Source: Paraburkholderia sp. BL25I1N1
GTDB lineage: Bacteria > Pseudomonadota > Gammaproteobacteria > Burkholderiales > Burkholderiaceae
Direction: 5' to 3'
Assembly (NCBI RefSeq): GCF_003002025.1
Contig: NZ_PVZB01000001.1
Span: 434,001-498,000 of the forward strand
Length of the DNA stretch: 64,000 nt
This document shows, in pieces, positions 25,097-34,566 of this stretch. Under the pieces are notes generated by a model. It saw only the letters and a list, made by a program, of their open reading frames with translations. It ran no database searches and was not told the DNA's origin. Each line of letters starts with the position of its first letter. The first letter of the stretch is position 1. The position numbers and the translations under genes were made by a program.

Positions 25097-26365
25097 ATGA
25101 CCACTACCCAACGTGTTGCGACAGCGTCGCCGGCGAGCCAGACTTCGGTGTCGCAAGGCCGCTGGCTGCTTGTTTTCATCCTCGGTTATCTCGCGCTCAT
25201 GGCCGATGGCGCGGACGTCATGATGTACGGCCTCACGCTGACGCGTATCAAGGACGACTTCGGACTGAGCAATGTCCAGGCCGGCGCGTTGGGCAGCCTG
25301 ACGTTGCTAGGCATGGCAGTCGGCGGGATTCTCGGCGGCTGGGCGAGCGATCGCATCGGGCGGGTGAGGGTGGTGGTCTGGGCGTTGGCGCTCTTTTCGC
25401 TCGGCGCGGGGCTGCTCGGACTTACGCACAGCTTTGTGGAGTTCGCGGTCGTCCGCTTTATCGGTTCGTTGGGCATCGGCTCCATGGTGCTGGTCACGAC
25501 GCTCGTTGCCGAATACGTGCCCACGGAACGGCGCTCACTGATTCTGGGAGCCTTGCAGACCGGCATTTCGGCCGGTTATATCGTGGTCATTGCGCTGAGC
25601 AGCTGGATTTTGCCGCACTACGGCTGGCGCACGCTGTACTACGTGTCGGCCATACCCGTGGTGTTTGCGTTGGCGATCAAGTTCGCGGTGCCCGAGCCGG
25701 CTAGCTGGAGGGCGAGCCAGGCCATCGAGCGCACGAGCCAGCGCCGCTGGCGCGACAGCCGCTACCACGTGATTTTCAGCAATCGACAGACGCGAACCCT
25801 GTTTATCCTGTGGACGTTGGCCTCGGTTTTCATTCTTTCCGGGTTCTACGGCCTGAATAACTGGCTGCCAACGTACCTCGAAAAGGAACTGCATATCAAG
25901 TTCAGCTCACTGGCCGGGTACATGATCGGGACCTACGTCGTCGCGTTTATCGGCAAGATCTTCGCCGGCTGGCTAGGCGACCGCTGGAGCCGGCGTGGTG
26001 TGTATGTCCTCGGCTGCGTGGGCGCCGCGCTTTTTCTGCCGGTGATCATCTTCTGGCACACGCGGGAGAACATTGCCGTTCTCATGCTTTTCTTCGGGTT
26101 CCTGTACGGCGTACCACTGGGCATGATCGGCACGTTCATGTCCGAGAGTTTCGCCACTTCCATCCGCGGCACTGCGGTGGGCGGCTCCTATAACCTGGGG
26201 CGCTTCTGCTCGGGCGCGGCGCCTATCGTCATCGGTTTTCTGGCCACGCAGTTTTCCATCGGTATGGGTTTCCTCGTGGTGGGCGCGGTGTTCTTCCTGA
26301 GCGGCGTGACCGCGCTGTTTATCCCGGACCGCTTGTACGACACGGACCGGCCATCCACGCCGTGA
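25097..26365 (+). CDS. MFS transporter, aromatic-acid:H+ symporter type (second of two)
   Basis: 422 residues, ATG one base after the GAF stop. It begins its membrane part with LLVFILGYLALMADGADVMMYGLTLTRIKDDFGLS, where the TM1 DGAD motif is close to the DGxD motif of AAHS transporters, followed by GGWASDRIGRVRVVV. It is only distantly similar to the first transporter of the operon, so the two are not a recent duplication. One may import and one export, or they may serve two related acids. Last gene of the operon. Confidence 0.9.
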   Translation: MTTTQRVATASPASQTSVSQGRWLLVFILGYLALMADGADVMMYGLTLTRIKDDFGLSNVQAGALGSLTLLGMAVGGILGGWASDRIGRVRVVVWALALFSLGAGLLGLTHSFVEFAVVRFIGSLGIGSMVLVTTLVAEYVPTERRSLILGALQTGISAGYIVVIALSSWILPHYGWRTLYYVSAIPVVFALAIKFAVPEPASWRASQAIERTSQRRWRDSRYHVIFSNRQTRTLFILWTLASVFILSGFYGLNNWLPTYLEKELHIKFSSLAGYMIGTYVVAFIGKIFAGWLGDRWSRRGVYVLGCVGAALFLPVIIFWHTRENIAVLMLFFGFLYGVPLGMIGTFMSESFATSIRGTAVGGSYNLGRFCSGAAPIVIGFLATQFSIGMGFLVVGAVFFLSGVTALFIPDRLYDTDRPSTP

Positions 26366-26391
26366 GTCGAAGCGGGCGCGCAGCGCGCTTT

Positions 26392-27372
26392 CTACGTCTC
26401 CTGATGAAACAGCGGCAACACCTCATCGGCGAGTTCGTTGACGATCTCAGCGACGGGACGCTCCGACGACAGATTGAACGTCACATGGTGCGTCCCCTCC
26501 GCGCGTAGCGCTTTGAGTATGTCGATCAACGCGAGCCGGCCGGTCCGGTAGCCGAGCGTCACGGCCTGAGCCGGCTCATGCGGATCGCTGCTGAGTTCGA
26601 GCCGCATCGCGACGCCGAACGCGCGAAACGCTTTGGGCGCCGCGCGTTCGACGGCGGCGCGCCACATGCTGTGGCGGGCGTGCTGCGCGTCCGGCTCGCG
26701 ATGGTAGGTCATCCATCCCAGCGAATGGCGCGCGATCCAGTCGACGCTCTGACCGCCCGAACCCACGGCAAGCAGCGGCACCGCGCGCGAATGCTCGGGC
26801 AAAAGTTGAAAGGTAGGCGCACCTTCGGGCGTGCGATCGGGAATCACGCGCGACGGTGCGTCGAGGGCGGCGGCAACCGTCTCCCAGTGACTGCGATACA
26901 GTTCGCGCCGCTCGTCGGCCTCGCGCCCGAATGCGGCATATTCCGGTGGACGGTCGCCTGAACCCAGACCCAGAATAAAGCGTCCGTGACTGAGCGTATC
27001 GACGGACAGCGCCGCCTTGGCAATATGCAGCGGATGACGCAGCGTGAGCACGATGGCGCCGCTCACAAGCGCGATACGCCGCGTGTTCGCAGCGAGCGCA
27101 CCAAGGAATACCCACGGATCGAGATGGCCGACAGGGTCCGGGTAGTCCGCGCTGTTCAGCGGGACGTCGCGTATCCAGAGCGCGCGAAAGCCGCGTTCGT
27201 CGGCGAGGCGCGCGAGCGCCAGTTGCTCATCGAAATCGGCCACGATCGTGCCGGCGCGCAGCATCGGCAGCGTGAGTCCGAGACTGAGCGCACCGTCGGA
27301 AAACACGCGGTTCGCGGTGGTTTGCGGTTCGGATTTCAGCGTGTCTGCCGCGATCAGGTGCGACTCGTTCAT
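26392..27372 (-). CDS. Luciferase-like (LLM class) flavin-dependent oxidoreductase
   Basis: 326 residues with the bacterial-luciferase TIM-barrel pattern: FDEQLALARLADERGFRALWIRDVPL, RRIALVSGAIVLTLRHPLHIAKAALSVDTLSHGRFILGLGSGD and VPLLAVGSGGQSVDWIARHSLGWMTYHREP. Such enzymes use FMNH2 or F420 to oxidise diverse substrates. It is convergent with the preceding operon and 48 bases downstream of polB on the same strand, which may be chance. No cognate flavin reductase is nearby. Confidence 0.88.
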   Translation of the reverse strand: MNESHLIAADTLKSEPQTTANRVFSDGALSLGLTLPMLRAGTIVADFDEQLALARLADERGFRALWIRDVPLNSADYPDPVGHLDPWVFLGALAANTRRIALVSGAIVLTLRHPLHIAKAALSVDTLSHGRFILGLGSGDRPPEYAAFGREADERRELYRSHWETVAAALDAPSRVIPDRTPEGAPTFQLLPEHSRAVPLLAVGSGGQSVDWIARHSLGWMTYHREPDAQHARHSMWRAAVERAAPKAFRAFGVAMRLELSSDPHEPAQAVTLGYRTGRLALIDILKALRAEGTHHVTFNLSSERPVAEIVNELADEVLPLFHQET

Positions 27373-27420
27373 GCGTGGCCTTTGCTGTGCGTCGTCGATA
27401 CGCCCGATGCTAACACTGCG

Positions 27421-29796
27421 TCAGAACAACTGCTTCTGCCCTGACATCAAGGTCGTGAAATCGTCGCGCAGGAGCGGCAGGATAGCGTCGGCGACGGGCT
27501 GCAATTGACGCGTCAGATAATGTTCGTAATCGATTGCCGAGCGCAGCGTTTCCAGCGGCTCGGGTCCGGCAACCGTCATCACATAGCTGATCCACCCGCC
27601 GTTCTGGTATTGCAGCGGGCGCCCTTGCCGCCGGTTGAACTCGTCCGCCACACGCGCCGCGCGCACATGCGGTGGCACGTTGCGCTCGTATTCTTCGAGC
27701 GGCCGGCGCAGCCGTTTGCGATACACGAGCTGATCGTCGAGCTTGCCGTCGAGCGTGTCGCGCACATAGTCGCGCACGTAGTCCTGATACGGTTGCCGCG
27801 TGAAGATGCGCCGATACAGTTCCTGCTGAAACTGCTGCGCGAGCGGCGTCCAGTCGGTGCGTACCGTTTCGAGTCCCTTATAGACGATGTCTTCGCTGCC
27901 GTCCGGCAACACTGTGAGGCCGGCGTAGCGTTTCTTGCTGCCTTCTTCGGCGCCGCGAATCGTCGGCATGAAGAAGCGCCGATAGTGCCGTTCGAATTGC
28001 AGTTCGAGCGCGCTGTCGAGCCCGAATCTCTCTTGCAGATTCTGCCGCCACCACGCGTTGATATGTTCGACCAGCGCGCGGCCGATGCGGCTCGCGTCCG
28101 CTTCGCTGTGCGCGTGTTTCAGCCACACGAAGGTCGAATCCGTATCGCCGTAGATGACTTCGTAGCCTTCGGCTTGAATCAGTTCGCGCGTGGCATGCAT
28201 GATTTCGTGGCCGCGCATGGTGATCGACGAGGCGAGACACGGATCGAAGAAGCGGCAACCGGTCGATCCCAATACGCCGTAAAAGGCGTTCATGATGATC
28301 TTCAATGCCTGCGAAAGCGGCTTGTTGTTCTCGCGTTTGGCCGTTTCGCGGCCTTGCCACACTTGCCCGACGATCGACGGCAAACAATGGTGCGTGCGTG
28401 AAAAGCGCGCGCCGAGAAAGCCCGGAACCGATTGATCGTCGGCGGGATTCAGCATGCCTTCGACAAGACCGACAGGGTCGATCAGAAACGTGCGAATAAT
28501 CGACGGATACAGACTCTTGTAATCGAGCACCAGCACGGAGTCGTAGAGACCGGGGCGCGAATCCATCACGAAGCCGCCGGGGCTCGCGGCGCCGGCCACG
28601 TCGCCGAGATTGGGCGCGACATAGCCTTGCCGATGCATGCGCGGCATATACAGATGCGTGAACGCCGCCACTGATCCGCCGCTGCGATCCGCCGGCAAAC
28701 CGGTCACGCTCGCGCGTTCCAGCAGGAACGGCAGCAACTCTGTTTTAGCGAAGATGCGCGTGACCAGCTCGCAATCTTTGAGGTTGTAGCGCGCGAGCGC
28801 GGGCTTGTCCTCGTCGAAGCGGCGCTTGATTTCGTCCATGCGCTGATACGGATTGTCGATCGCCTTGCCTTCGCCCAGCACGGTGCGCGAGACATGTTCG
28901 AGACTGAACGAAGGGAAACTCCAGGTCGCCGAGCGCAGCGCCTCGATGCCGTCGATAATCAACCGTCCCGCGGCGCCGGCGAAGAAGTGGTTCTGCTTGA
29001 GCCCGTGCTCGCGCCATTCCATCACCGCACCGCCACGGCCGAGTCGCAGCGGTACGCGATATTGTTCGGCATGCTGCTGCAGCACGCGCAGATCGAACTG
29101 CACCAGATTCCAGCCGATGATCGCATCGGGATCGTGCCGTTCGAGCCACGCGTTGAGTTTCTCCAGCAACTGTGCGCGGGTTTCGCAGTATTCGAGCGCG
29201 AAGTCGAGCGTGCCCGCGTCGCCGTTCGGCGGCCCCAGCATATACACCTGACGCTGGCCGCATCCTTCCAGCGCGATCGAATACAACTCGGCGTGAGCGC
29301 TGGTTTCGATATCGAGCGACACCAGCTTCAAGGGCGGACGATAGCCGGCGGCCGGCTTGAGTTCGCTGTTCACGAGCGGGCTGCTCTTTTCGGCGCTCTG
29401 CGCGTCGCCGCTGAACCACACGGGCGCCGTGATGAAGCGCTCCATCATGTAGCGCTCGGGCGGAAAGATATCGGCTTCGTAGACGTCGACGCCGCCTTGC
29501 TTCAGACGTTTCTCGAAGCCCGTCAATTGCCGGTACTGCGGGCAGTAAAGCCCCATGACCGGCCGATGCTGAAAGTCGCACAGATCGAGCACTCGCAGAT
29601 CGAGCGGCGCTTCGCGGCGCAGGATCGTTTCCGCGCGCTCGCGATGTTCGGCGGGAATGAACGCCACCGAAGGCTGAGGGCGTAAGCGCACGTGCCGGGG
29701 CCCGCCGTCCGTGGCCAGCCAGAAATCGACTTCGGTGCCGGCGGGCGTGTCCCGCCAATGCCGGGTCAAGATAAAACCCTGTTCAAGCTCAGTCAA
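27421..29796 (-). CDS. polB: DNA polymerase II, family B
   Basis: 791 residues, close to the 783 of Escherichia coli Pol II. Proofreading motif Exo I is [12 protein letters not shown] (D162, E164). Polymerase motif A is [19 protein letters not shown], motif [25 protein letters not shown] and motif [14 protein letters not shown], all intact, so an active polymerase and 3'-5' exonuclease are expected. The protein replicates across damaged DNA and is SOS-induced in enterobacteria; I did not see a recognisable LexA box immediately upstream here, so its regulation may differ. Confidence 0.96.
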   Translation of the reverse strand: MTELEQGFILTRHWRDTPAGTEVDFWLATDGGPRHVRLRPQPSVAFIPAEHRERAETILRREAPLDLRVLDLCDFQHRPVMGLYCPQYRQLTGFEKRLKQGGVDVYEADIFPPERYMMERFITAPVWFSGDAQSAEKSSPLVNSELKPAAGYRPPLKLVSLDIETSAHAELYSIALEGCGQRQVYMLGPPNGDAGTLDFALEYCETRAQLLEKLNAWLERHDPDAIIGWNLVQFDLRVLQQHAEQYRVPLRLGRGGAVMEWREHGLKQNHFFAGAAGRLIIDGIEALRSATWSFPSFSLEHVSRTVLGEGKAIDNPYQRMDEIKRRFDEDKPALARYNLKDCELVTRIFAKTELLPFLLERASVTGLPADRSGGSVAAFTHLYMPRMHRQGYVAPNLGDVAGAASPGGFVMDSRPGLYDSVLVLDYKSLYPSIIRTFLIDPVGLVEGMLNPADDQSVPGFLGARFSRTHHCLPSIVGQVWQGRETAKRENNKPLSQALKIIMNAFYGVLGSTGCRFFDPCLASSITMRGHEIMHATRELIQAEGYEVIYGDTDSTFVWLKHAHSEADASRIGRALVEHINAWWRQNLQERFGLDSALELQFERHYRRFFMPTIRGAEEGSKKRYAGLTVLPDGSEDIVYKGLETVRTDWTPLAQQFQQELYRRIFTRQPYQDYVRDYVRDTLDGKLDDQLVYRKRLRRPLEEYERNVPPHVRAARVADEFNRRQGRPLQYQNGGWISYVMTVAGPEPLETLRSAIDYEHYLTRQLQPVADAILPLLRDDFTTLMSGQKQLF

Positions 29797-30026
29797 ACTG
29801 CCACCTCAAAAACCGGCGTGATCGCCTTGCGCGATTTTACCGCCATGCGCTTCGGGCCGTGACGTCATCCCCGAGCGTGGCGGCGTCGGCGCGTCGAGGT
29901 GTGCGCGTGCGACCTTGCGGCACGCTGGATGCAACCGCGCCGCGCAGTCTGTATGATCGTGGTGCAGCGATTCCATACGGCGCGGGCCATGCGCCGGTCA
30001 AGTCTACTAAGAAGGGAGTAAGCGAT

Positions 30027-30452
30027 ATGACGTTGGGCAAACTTGTTGTTGTCGTCGCGGTAGCTGCAACCAGCCTTGGTGCACAGGCGCAAGTCGCCGG
30101 CACGCAACCGCTGAGCGTCACAGTCGAGCAGTCGAATGCGCTGCTGAGCGGCTGGAGTGTGAAGAAGAGCATTCTCGGCAAGTCGGTCTACAACGACCAG
30201 AACGCGAAAATCGGCACGGTCCGCGATCTGGTGATCGCGCCGGACGGCTCGCTGTCCGCAGCCATCGTCTCCGCGGGCGGTTTCCTGGGCGTGGCATCGC
30301 ACGACGTGGCGGTGCCTATCGCAGCGCTGGATATTCGCGAGGGGAATTTCTATCTGGCGGGCGCCACCAAAGATGCCTTGAAGGCAACGCCCGAGTTCCA
30401 GTACAACAAGGTTCAGGCGCCGCCGAAGCCTAAAAAGCTGACGGGCCAGTAA
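30027..30452 (+). CDS. Exported PRC-barrel domain protein
   Basis: 141 residues from ATG 30027, with AAGGGAG upstream; the frame is open further 5' but without a ribosome site. A signal peptide ends at GAQAQ. A single PRC barrel follows (GWSVKKSILGKSVYNDQNAKIGTVRDLVIAPDGSLSAAIVSAGGFLGVASHDVAVPIAALDI) and a Lys/Pro-rich tail. The protein is likely periplasmic; PRC barrels are small binding modules without a known catalytic site. Possible stress role is conjecture. A strong terminator follows. Confidence 0.88.
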   Translation: MTLGKLVVVVAVAATSLGAQAQVAGTQPLSVTVEQSNALLSGWSVKKSILGKSVYNDQNAKIGTVRDLVIAPDGSLSAAIVSAGGFLGVASHDVAVPIAALDIREGNFYLAGATKDALKATPEFQYNKVQAPPKPKKLTGQ

Positions 30453-30461
30453 ATGCAGCAG

Positions 30462-30501
30462 GCCGGCGCGTCGTCGCCGGCTGAGCCGCAAGAAGCGGCT
30501 C
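30462..30501 (+). other. Two tandem hairpins in the 3' untranslated region
   Basis: GCCGGCG/CGCCGGC (30462-30468 with 30475-30481) and GAGCCGC/GCGGCTC (30483-30489 with 30495-30501) are two perfect 7 bp stems just after the PRC-barrel stop. Neither has a U-run; they probably precede the true terminator at 30521 and may protect the mRNA end. Confidence 0.5.
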
Positions 30502-30520
30502 TGCATTGACGCAGCATGCA

Positions 30521-30594
30521 AAAGCGGCGCTCGCAGCGCGAATCGGTTGGTGTGAGAAACCGTTTTGCGCGTGCGGCGCCGCTTTCGTATTTTT
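30521..30594 (+). terminator. Long-stem intrinsic terminator, possibly bidirectional
   Basis: AAAGCGGCGC (30521-30530) pairs perfectly with GCGCCGCTTT (30576-30585). The intervening 45 bases fold further (GCGC with GCGC, CGGTT with AACCG). TATTTTT follows at 30588-30594. The A-tract at the left base gives a short U-run for minus-strand RNA, so it can also end the convergent DUF2891 transcript. Confidence 0.75.
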
Positions 30595-30649
30595 CAGTTG
30601 ACCATGCCGCCGGTCGAGTTCGATTCGAAGTCTCGAATCAGGCCGTAAT

Positions 30650-31660
30650 TCAAGCTTCCAATGCGAGCGTGGCAAATGTGCCTAGCCAATGCTCGCCCAT
30701 ATAGTCGCCGGCCACGTGCGGCAGTGCGGTTTGCAGATGCCGTTCGGCTGCGTCGAACAGAACGGTTCGGCGAATATCGCCTGAGGGCAATGCGCGGGCG
30801 AGCGAACGTTGGCACCACGCGCGGCTGAGATTCAGACCATCCAGGTGCGCGATCTTGCCGTCGGTGCGATCCGTCACGGTGACGGGCTCGAACAGCGTAG
30901 CGGGCTTTTTCAAGCCGAGATCCGGCAGAAAGCGGCCGAACCAGTCGACGAATTGCGCGGGCGGCAGTATGCGCCGCATGAGCTCGGCTTCCATGAGCGA
31001 AGGCGAGAGGAATTCGTCGCCGGCAGGCTCCCATGCCTGACACGCGACGTCATTCAGAAACCAGCGTTCCGCCGTATTCACGACCAGTGCTTCCAGCGAT
31101 TCACACGACGTTTGCCGCGCGAAATCCAGCGTCAGCGCCAACGCGAAGGCCATGTTGAAGTGCGTGCCCACCCGCAGCGGGTAGGTGGCTTTCGGCAGAA
31201 AGTCCTCGAAGCGCTCGACAAACAGTTTGGTAAGCGGCGCAAAGGTTTTCGACCAGCGCACGGCTTCCGAGAGTTTCAGCGAACTGAGTTGTGCGCTCAA
31301 CGCGAGCAGCCAGGCCCAGCCATACGGACGCTCGAAACCACGGTTGTGCGGCAGTTCGAGATACGCCACTTCACCGGCCACGTTAGCCGCGGTGAAATGC
31401 TCGTCGACCACCGCGACGATGCGCGCCGCTTCAGGCAGATCGGGAAAACGATCGAGTAGATGCAAAATCAACCAGTAGCCGTGCACGCACGAATGCCAGT
31501 CGTAGCTGCCGTAAAAAATCGGATGCAGCGCACGCGGGCCTTGCACGTCTTGCGGCCCGGCGAGCGAATGCGTCAGCTTGTTCGGGTATTCGCGCGTGAG
31601 ATGGGCCAGCGCCAAGTTGGCGAATTTTGACGCGAATTCGCGAGTGAGTTGAGTGGTCAT
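30650..31660 (-). CDS. DUF2891 family protein
   Basis: 336 residues, soluble, largely helical. Family-typical segments include HPIFYGSYDWHSCVHGYWLILHLL, ELPHNRGFERPYGWAWLLALSAQL and LSRAWCQRSLARALP, together resembling an (alpha/alpha)6 barrel of the sort found in glycoside-processing or epimerase-like enzymes. No function has been established that I know of. It stands alone, with a convergent PRC-barrel gene downstream. Confidence 0.85.
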   Translation of the reverse strand: MTTQLTREFASKFANLALAHLTREYPNKLTHSLAGPQDVQGPRALHPIFYGSYDWHSCVHGYWLILHLLDRFPDLPEAARIVAVVDEHFTAANVAGEVAYLELPHNRGFERPYGWAWLLALSAQLSSLKLSEAVRWSKTFAPLTKLFVERFEDFLPKATYPLRVGTHFNMAFALALTLDFARQTSCESLEALVVNTAERWFLNDVACQAWEPAGDEFLSPSLMEAELMRRILPPAQFVDWFGRFLPDLGLKKPATLFEPVTVTDRTDGKIAHLDGLNLSRAWCQRSLARALPSGDIRRTVLFDAAERHLQTALPHVAGDYMGEHWLGTFATLALEA

Positions 31661-31862
31661 CGGCGCCTCCTCGAAAGCGGCATACGAATAAGTATGACAG
31701 TATGCTGTCGAGGGTCACCAATAGTAAAGTAGCCGGCAAGGGCGACCGGATTGCGCCGCGCCTCGTTCCGGTGTCATAGCAGCGCTGCCGACGTGATATG
31801 GAGGACGAGTGTCGTCGCGGTTGTCGGCGCAACGTAAGCGCTGCGCCGCGTGCCGGCCGTGC

Positions 31863-33203
31863 CTAGAACAACTCCAGAATCCGGTGATACATCATCCCCA
31901 GTTCCAGCGCCGGGCCGCGCAACGCAGGGCCGCCCGGAAAGCGCGCATGCCGCAATTGCGCAAACAGATCGAAAGCTTTCGTCTCACCGGCCATTGCCTG
32001 GGCCACCACGCGCCCGGCAATACCGGTCAACGCGACGCCGTGCCCGGAAAAGCCCTGCACGTAAAAGTAATTTGGATCGATCGATCCAAAATCGGGCGCG
32101 CGATTGCGCGTCACGTCGACAAAACCGCCCCACGCATAATCGATTTTCACGTCGCCGAGTTGCGGGAACACACCGATCATGCGCTGGCGAATCTCTTCGC
32201 CGAGCTGCGCCGGTGAAGCACCGGTCGAGCTCGCCCGCCCGCCGAACAGCACGCGATGGTCCGCCGACAACCGGAAATAGTCGAGAAAGAAGTTGTTGTC
32301 GCAAATCGCCTCGCGCCCTTTGATCAAAGCATCGGCTCGTTCCTTGCCTAGCGGTTCAGTAGCAACGATATACGACGCGATCGGCGCGATACGCGCGGCC
32401 ACCGGCGCGGGCAGCACGTCGCCGATCGTGGCATTGCCGCACGCCGCGACGAACCGGCAGCGCACTTCGCCACGAGCGGTACGCACGACAGGCCGCGCGC
32501 CTCGCACGACCTCGATCACGGGCGAATGCGCGAACAGCTGCGCGCCTTCGCGGCGTGCCGCATCGGCGAGACCGAGACAGTACTTGAGCGGATGCAGATG
32601 GCCGGAAAACGGATCGTAGACGCCGGCCAGATAGCGCTTCGAAGCGACGCGCGAACGGACCGCGTCGGTATCTAGCCACGAGAGTTTCGAATAGCCCCAG
32701 CGTTGCGAAGCCGACTCCATCCACGAACGCAAATCGGGCACGCGTTTTGGTTTGGTGGCGACGGTCAGATAGCCGGACGTGAAATCGCAGTCGATGCCGT
32801 AATGTTCGATACGCTCGCGCACCAGCGCCACGCCTTCCACCGACATCGCCCATGCGGCCCGCGCGCCGTCGAGACCGAGTTGGCGTTCCATGACCTCGTC
32901 TTTCGCGAAACCCACCAGCGTCTGCCCACCGTTGCGGCCCGACGCGCCCCAACCCGGACGATGCGCATCGAGCACGACCACCGACAAGCCGCGCGCCCGG
33001 CACTCCAGCGCTACCGACAAACCGGAGAAGCCCGCGCCGATCACGCACACGTCGGCTTCGAGCGTGCCGTCGAGCGCGGGGTCGTCGGCGAGCGGACGCG
33101 TCGCGCTCGCTTCATAGTAGGAGTTGGCGATCAGCGCATCGGCGCGGCGGTCGAGCGTATTCAGCGTGTGAGGTGTGTTGAAGCCGGGAGTCGGAGCATT
33201 CAT
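31863..33203 (-). CDS. puuB: FAD-dependent gamma-glutamylputrescine oxidase-like protein (second paralog)
   Basis: 446 residues from ATG 33203, which overlaps the preceding gene's stop as TGATG; upstream in-frame sequence belongs to that gene in another phase. The DAO-family FAD motif is ADVCVIGAGFSGLSVALECRARG with a second glycine-rich stretch GWGASGRNGGQ. The C-terminal cofactor region is KIDYAWGGFVDVTRNRAPDFG and YVQGFSGHGVALTGIAG. PuuB oxidises gamma-glutamylputrescine to the aldehyde with release of ammonia and peroxide. The tandem copy next to it shares these motifs, so one may have a shifted substrate, such as another gamma-glutamyl polyamine. Confidence 0.88.
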   Translation of the reverse strand: MNAPTPGFNTPHTLNTLDRRADALIANSYYEASATRPLADDPALDGTLEADVCVIGAGFSGLSVALECRARGLSVVVLDAHRPGWGASGRNGGQTLVGFAKDEVMERQLGLDGARAAWAMSVEGVALVRERIEHYGIDCDFTSGYLTVATKPKRVPDLRSWMESASQRWGYSKLSWLDTDAVRSRVASKRYLAGVYDPFSGHLHPLKYCLGLADAARREGAQLFAHSPVIEVVRGARPVVRTARGEVRCRFVAACGNATIGDVLPAPVAARIAPIASYIVATEPLGKERADALIKGREAICDNNFFLDYFRLSADHRVLFGGRASSTGASPAQLGEEIRQRMIGVFPQLGDVKIDYAWGGFVDVTRNRAPDFGSIDPNYFYVQGFSGHGVALTGIAGRVVAQAMAGETKAFDLFAQLRHARFPGGPALRGPALELGMMYHRILELF

Positions 33204-34495
33204 CAAAGCAGGTCCTTCATTCGATACCAGACCATCGCGAGTACGAGGGCAGGGGTGCGCAGTGTAGCGCCGCCGGGAAAGTCGCGGTGACGAATCTTGC
33301 CGAACAGATCGAAGCGCGACGCCTGGCCGTCGATCGCTTCGGCGATCAGTTTGCCCGCGAGACCAGTGGTATTTACACCATGCCCGGAGAAGCCTTGTGC
33401 GAAATACACGGTCGGCGAGAGCCGGCCGAAATGCGGCGCCCGGTTCATGGTGATGTCGACGAAACCGCCCCATGCATAGTCGATTTTGACATCGTCGAGT
33501 TGCGGGAAGGTCTTCAGCATATCGCGGCGCATCGCTTCGCCGAGGTTGCGCGGCGCGAGCTTCGAGTAACTTACTTTGCCGCCCCACAGCAGGCGGTGAT
33601 CGGGCGCCGGACGGAAGTAATCCAGTACGAAGCGGCTGTCGCACACGGCGGCTTTCGCGGGCATCAACGCTTCGGCGCGATCGGGGTCGAGCGGTTCGGT
33701 GGCAATCACGTAGGTGCCGACCGGCATGATCTTGTTGGCCACGTCCGGGGCGAGCTGACCCAGATAAGTATTGCAGGCGAGTACGACGAAGCGTGCCTGC
33801 ACTCGTCCGCGTGCCGTTTCAGCCACATGCCGGCCGTTTTCTTCACGCAAGGCCGTGACGCAACTGTCCTCGAAAATTTGCACGCCGGCTTCGCGCGCCG
33901 CGCGCGCCAGCCCCAACGTGTAATTCAACGGATGCAGATGGCCGCTGTCCGCGTCGAACAAGCCGCCCAGATAGCGCTGCGATTGAACATAGTTGCCGAC
34001 GCCGTCGGCATCGACGTAACTGAAGCGGTCGTAGCCGAAGCGCCGCTGCGCTTCGTCACGCCATTTTTGCAGCGCGTCGGTATCGCGCGGCTTATTCGCC
34101 GCGGTCAGGTAGCCCATGGTCAGATCGCAATCGATCTGATGCTTCGCAACGCGTTCCTTGACGATATCGAGGGTTTCGATCCCCATGTCCCAAACACGCT
34201 TCACGTCGTCGGCGGGCAGATACTTCGCGAACGTATCGATATCGCACGCGAAGCCGCCGATCAACTGGCCGCCGTTGCGGCCACTCGCCGCCCAGCCGAC
34301 TTTCGATGCTTCGAGCACCGCGACCGAATGGCCGCGTTCGGCAAGATTGAGCGCCGTGGAAATGCCGGTCAGTCCCGCGCCGATCACGCAAACGTCGACG
34401 CTGATCGTTTCGTCGAGCGCGGGATGGCGGGTGCTGTCGTTGGCAGTGGCGGCGTAGTACGAGGCGACGTGAGGCTGGTTCGAGAATCGGAGCAT
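33203..34495 (-). CDS. puuB: FAD-dependent gamma-glutamylputrescine oxidase-like protein (first paralog)
   Basis: 430 residues from ATG 34495 (MLRFSNQPHVASYYAATAND); the frame is open further upstream but that part overlaps the hairpin and lacks homology. Motifs: DVCVIGAGLTGISTALNLAERG for FAD binding, GWAASGRNGGQLIGGF, and KIDYAWGGFVDITMNRAPHFGRL with FAQGFSGHGVNTTGLAG at the C-terminal cofactor site. It catalyses the oxidation step of the gamma-glutamyl putrescine pathway fed by PuuA. Translationally coupled to its paralog, and the penultimate gene of the pot/puu operon. Confidence 0.9.
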   Translation of the reverse strand: MLRFSNQPHVASYYAATANDSTRHPALDETISVDVCVIGAGLTGISTALNLAERGHSVAVLEASKVGWAASGRNGGQLIGGFACDIDTFAKYLPADDVKRVWDMGIETLDIVKERVAKHQIDCDLTMGYLTAANKPRDTDALQKWRDEAQRRFGYDRFSYVDADGVGNYVQSQRYLGGLFDADSGHLHPLNYTLGLARAAREAGVQIFEDSCVTALREENGRHVAETARGRVQARFVVLACNTYLGQLAPDVANKIMPVGTYVIATEPLDPDRAEALMPAKAAVCDSRFVLDYFRPAPDHRLLWGGKVSYSKLAPRNLGEAMRRDMLKTFPQLDDVKIDYAWGGFVDITMNRAPHFGRLSPTVYFAQGFSGHGVNTTGLAGKLIAEAIDGQASRFDLFGKIRHRDFPGGATLRTPALVLAMVWYRMKDLL

Positions 34496-34521
34496 AGGCA
34501 GAGCATGCGCAAAGAGCCTGT

Positions 34522-34554
34522 GCGCGTGGCCTTTTCGACCACAAGGCCACGCGC
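34522..34554 (-). other. Perfect 12 bp intercistronic hairpin
   Basis: GCGCGTGGCCTT and AAGGCCACGCGC pair perfectly around a 9-base loop between the DUF3138 stop (34567) and the first puuB start (34495). There is no U-run, so it is more likely a processing or mRNA-stability element, or a partial terminator, than a full operon end. Confidence 0.6.
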
Positions 34555-34566
34555 CGGCAGAACAGA

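Noticed and set aside
29797..30026. LexA (SOS) box upstream of polB
   Set aside because: I looked for a CTGT-N8-ACAG type dyad near the polB start and did not find one; absence of a site here does not exclude SOS control by a different box.
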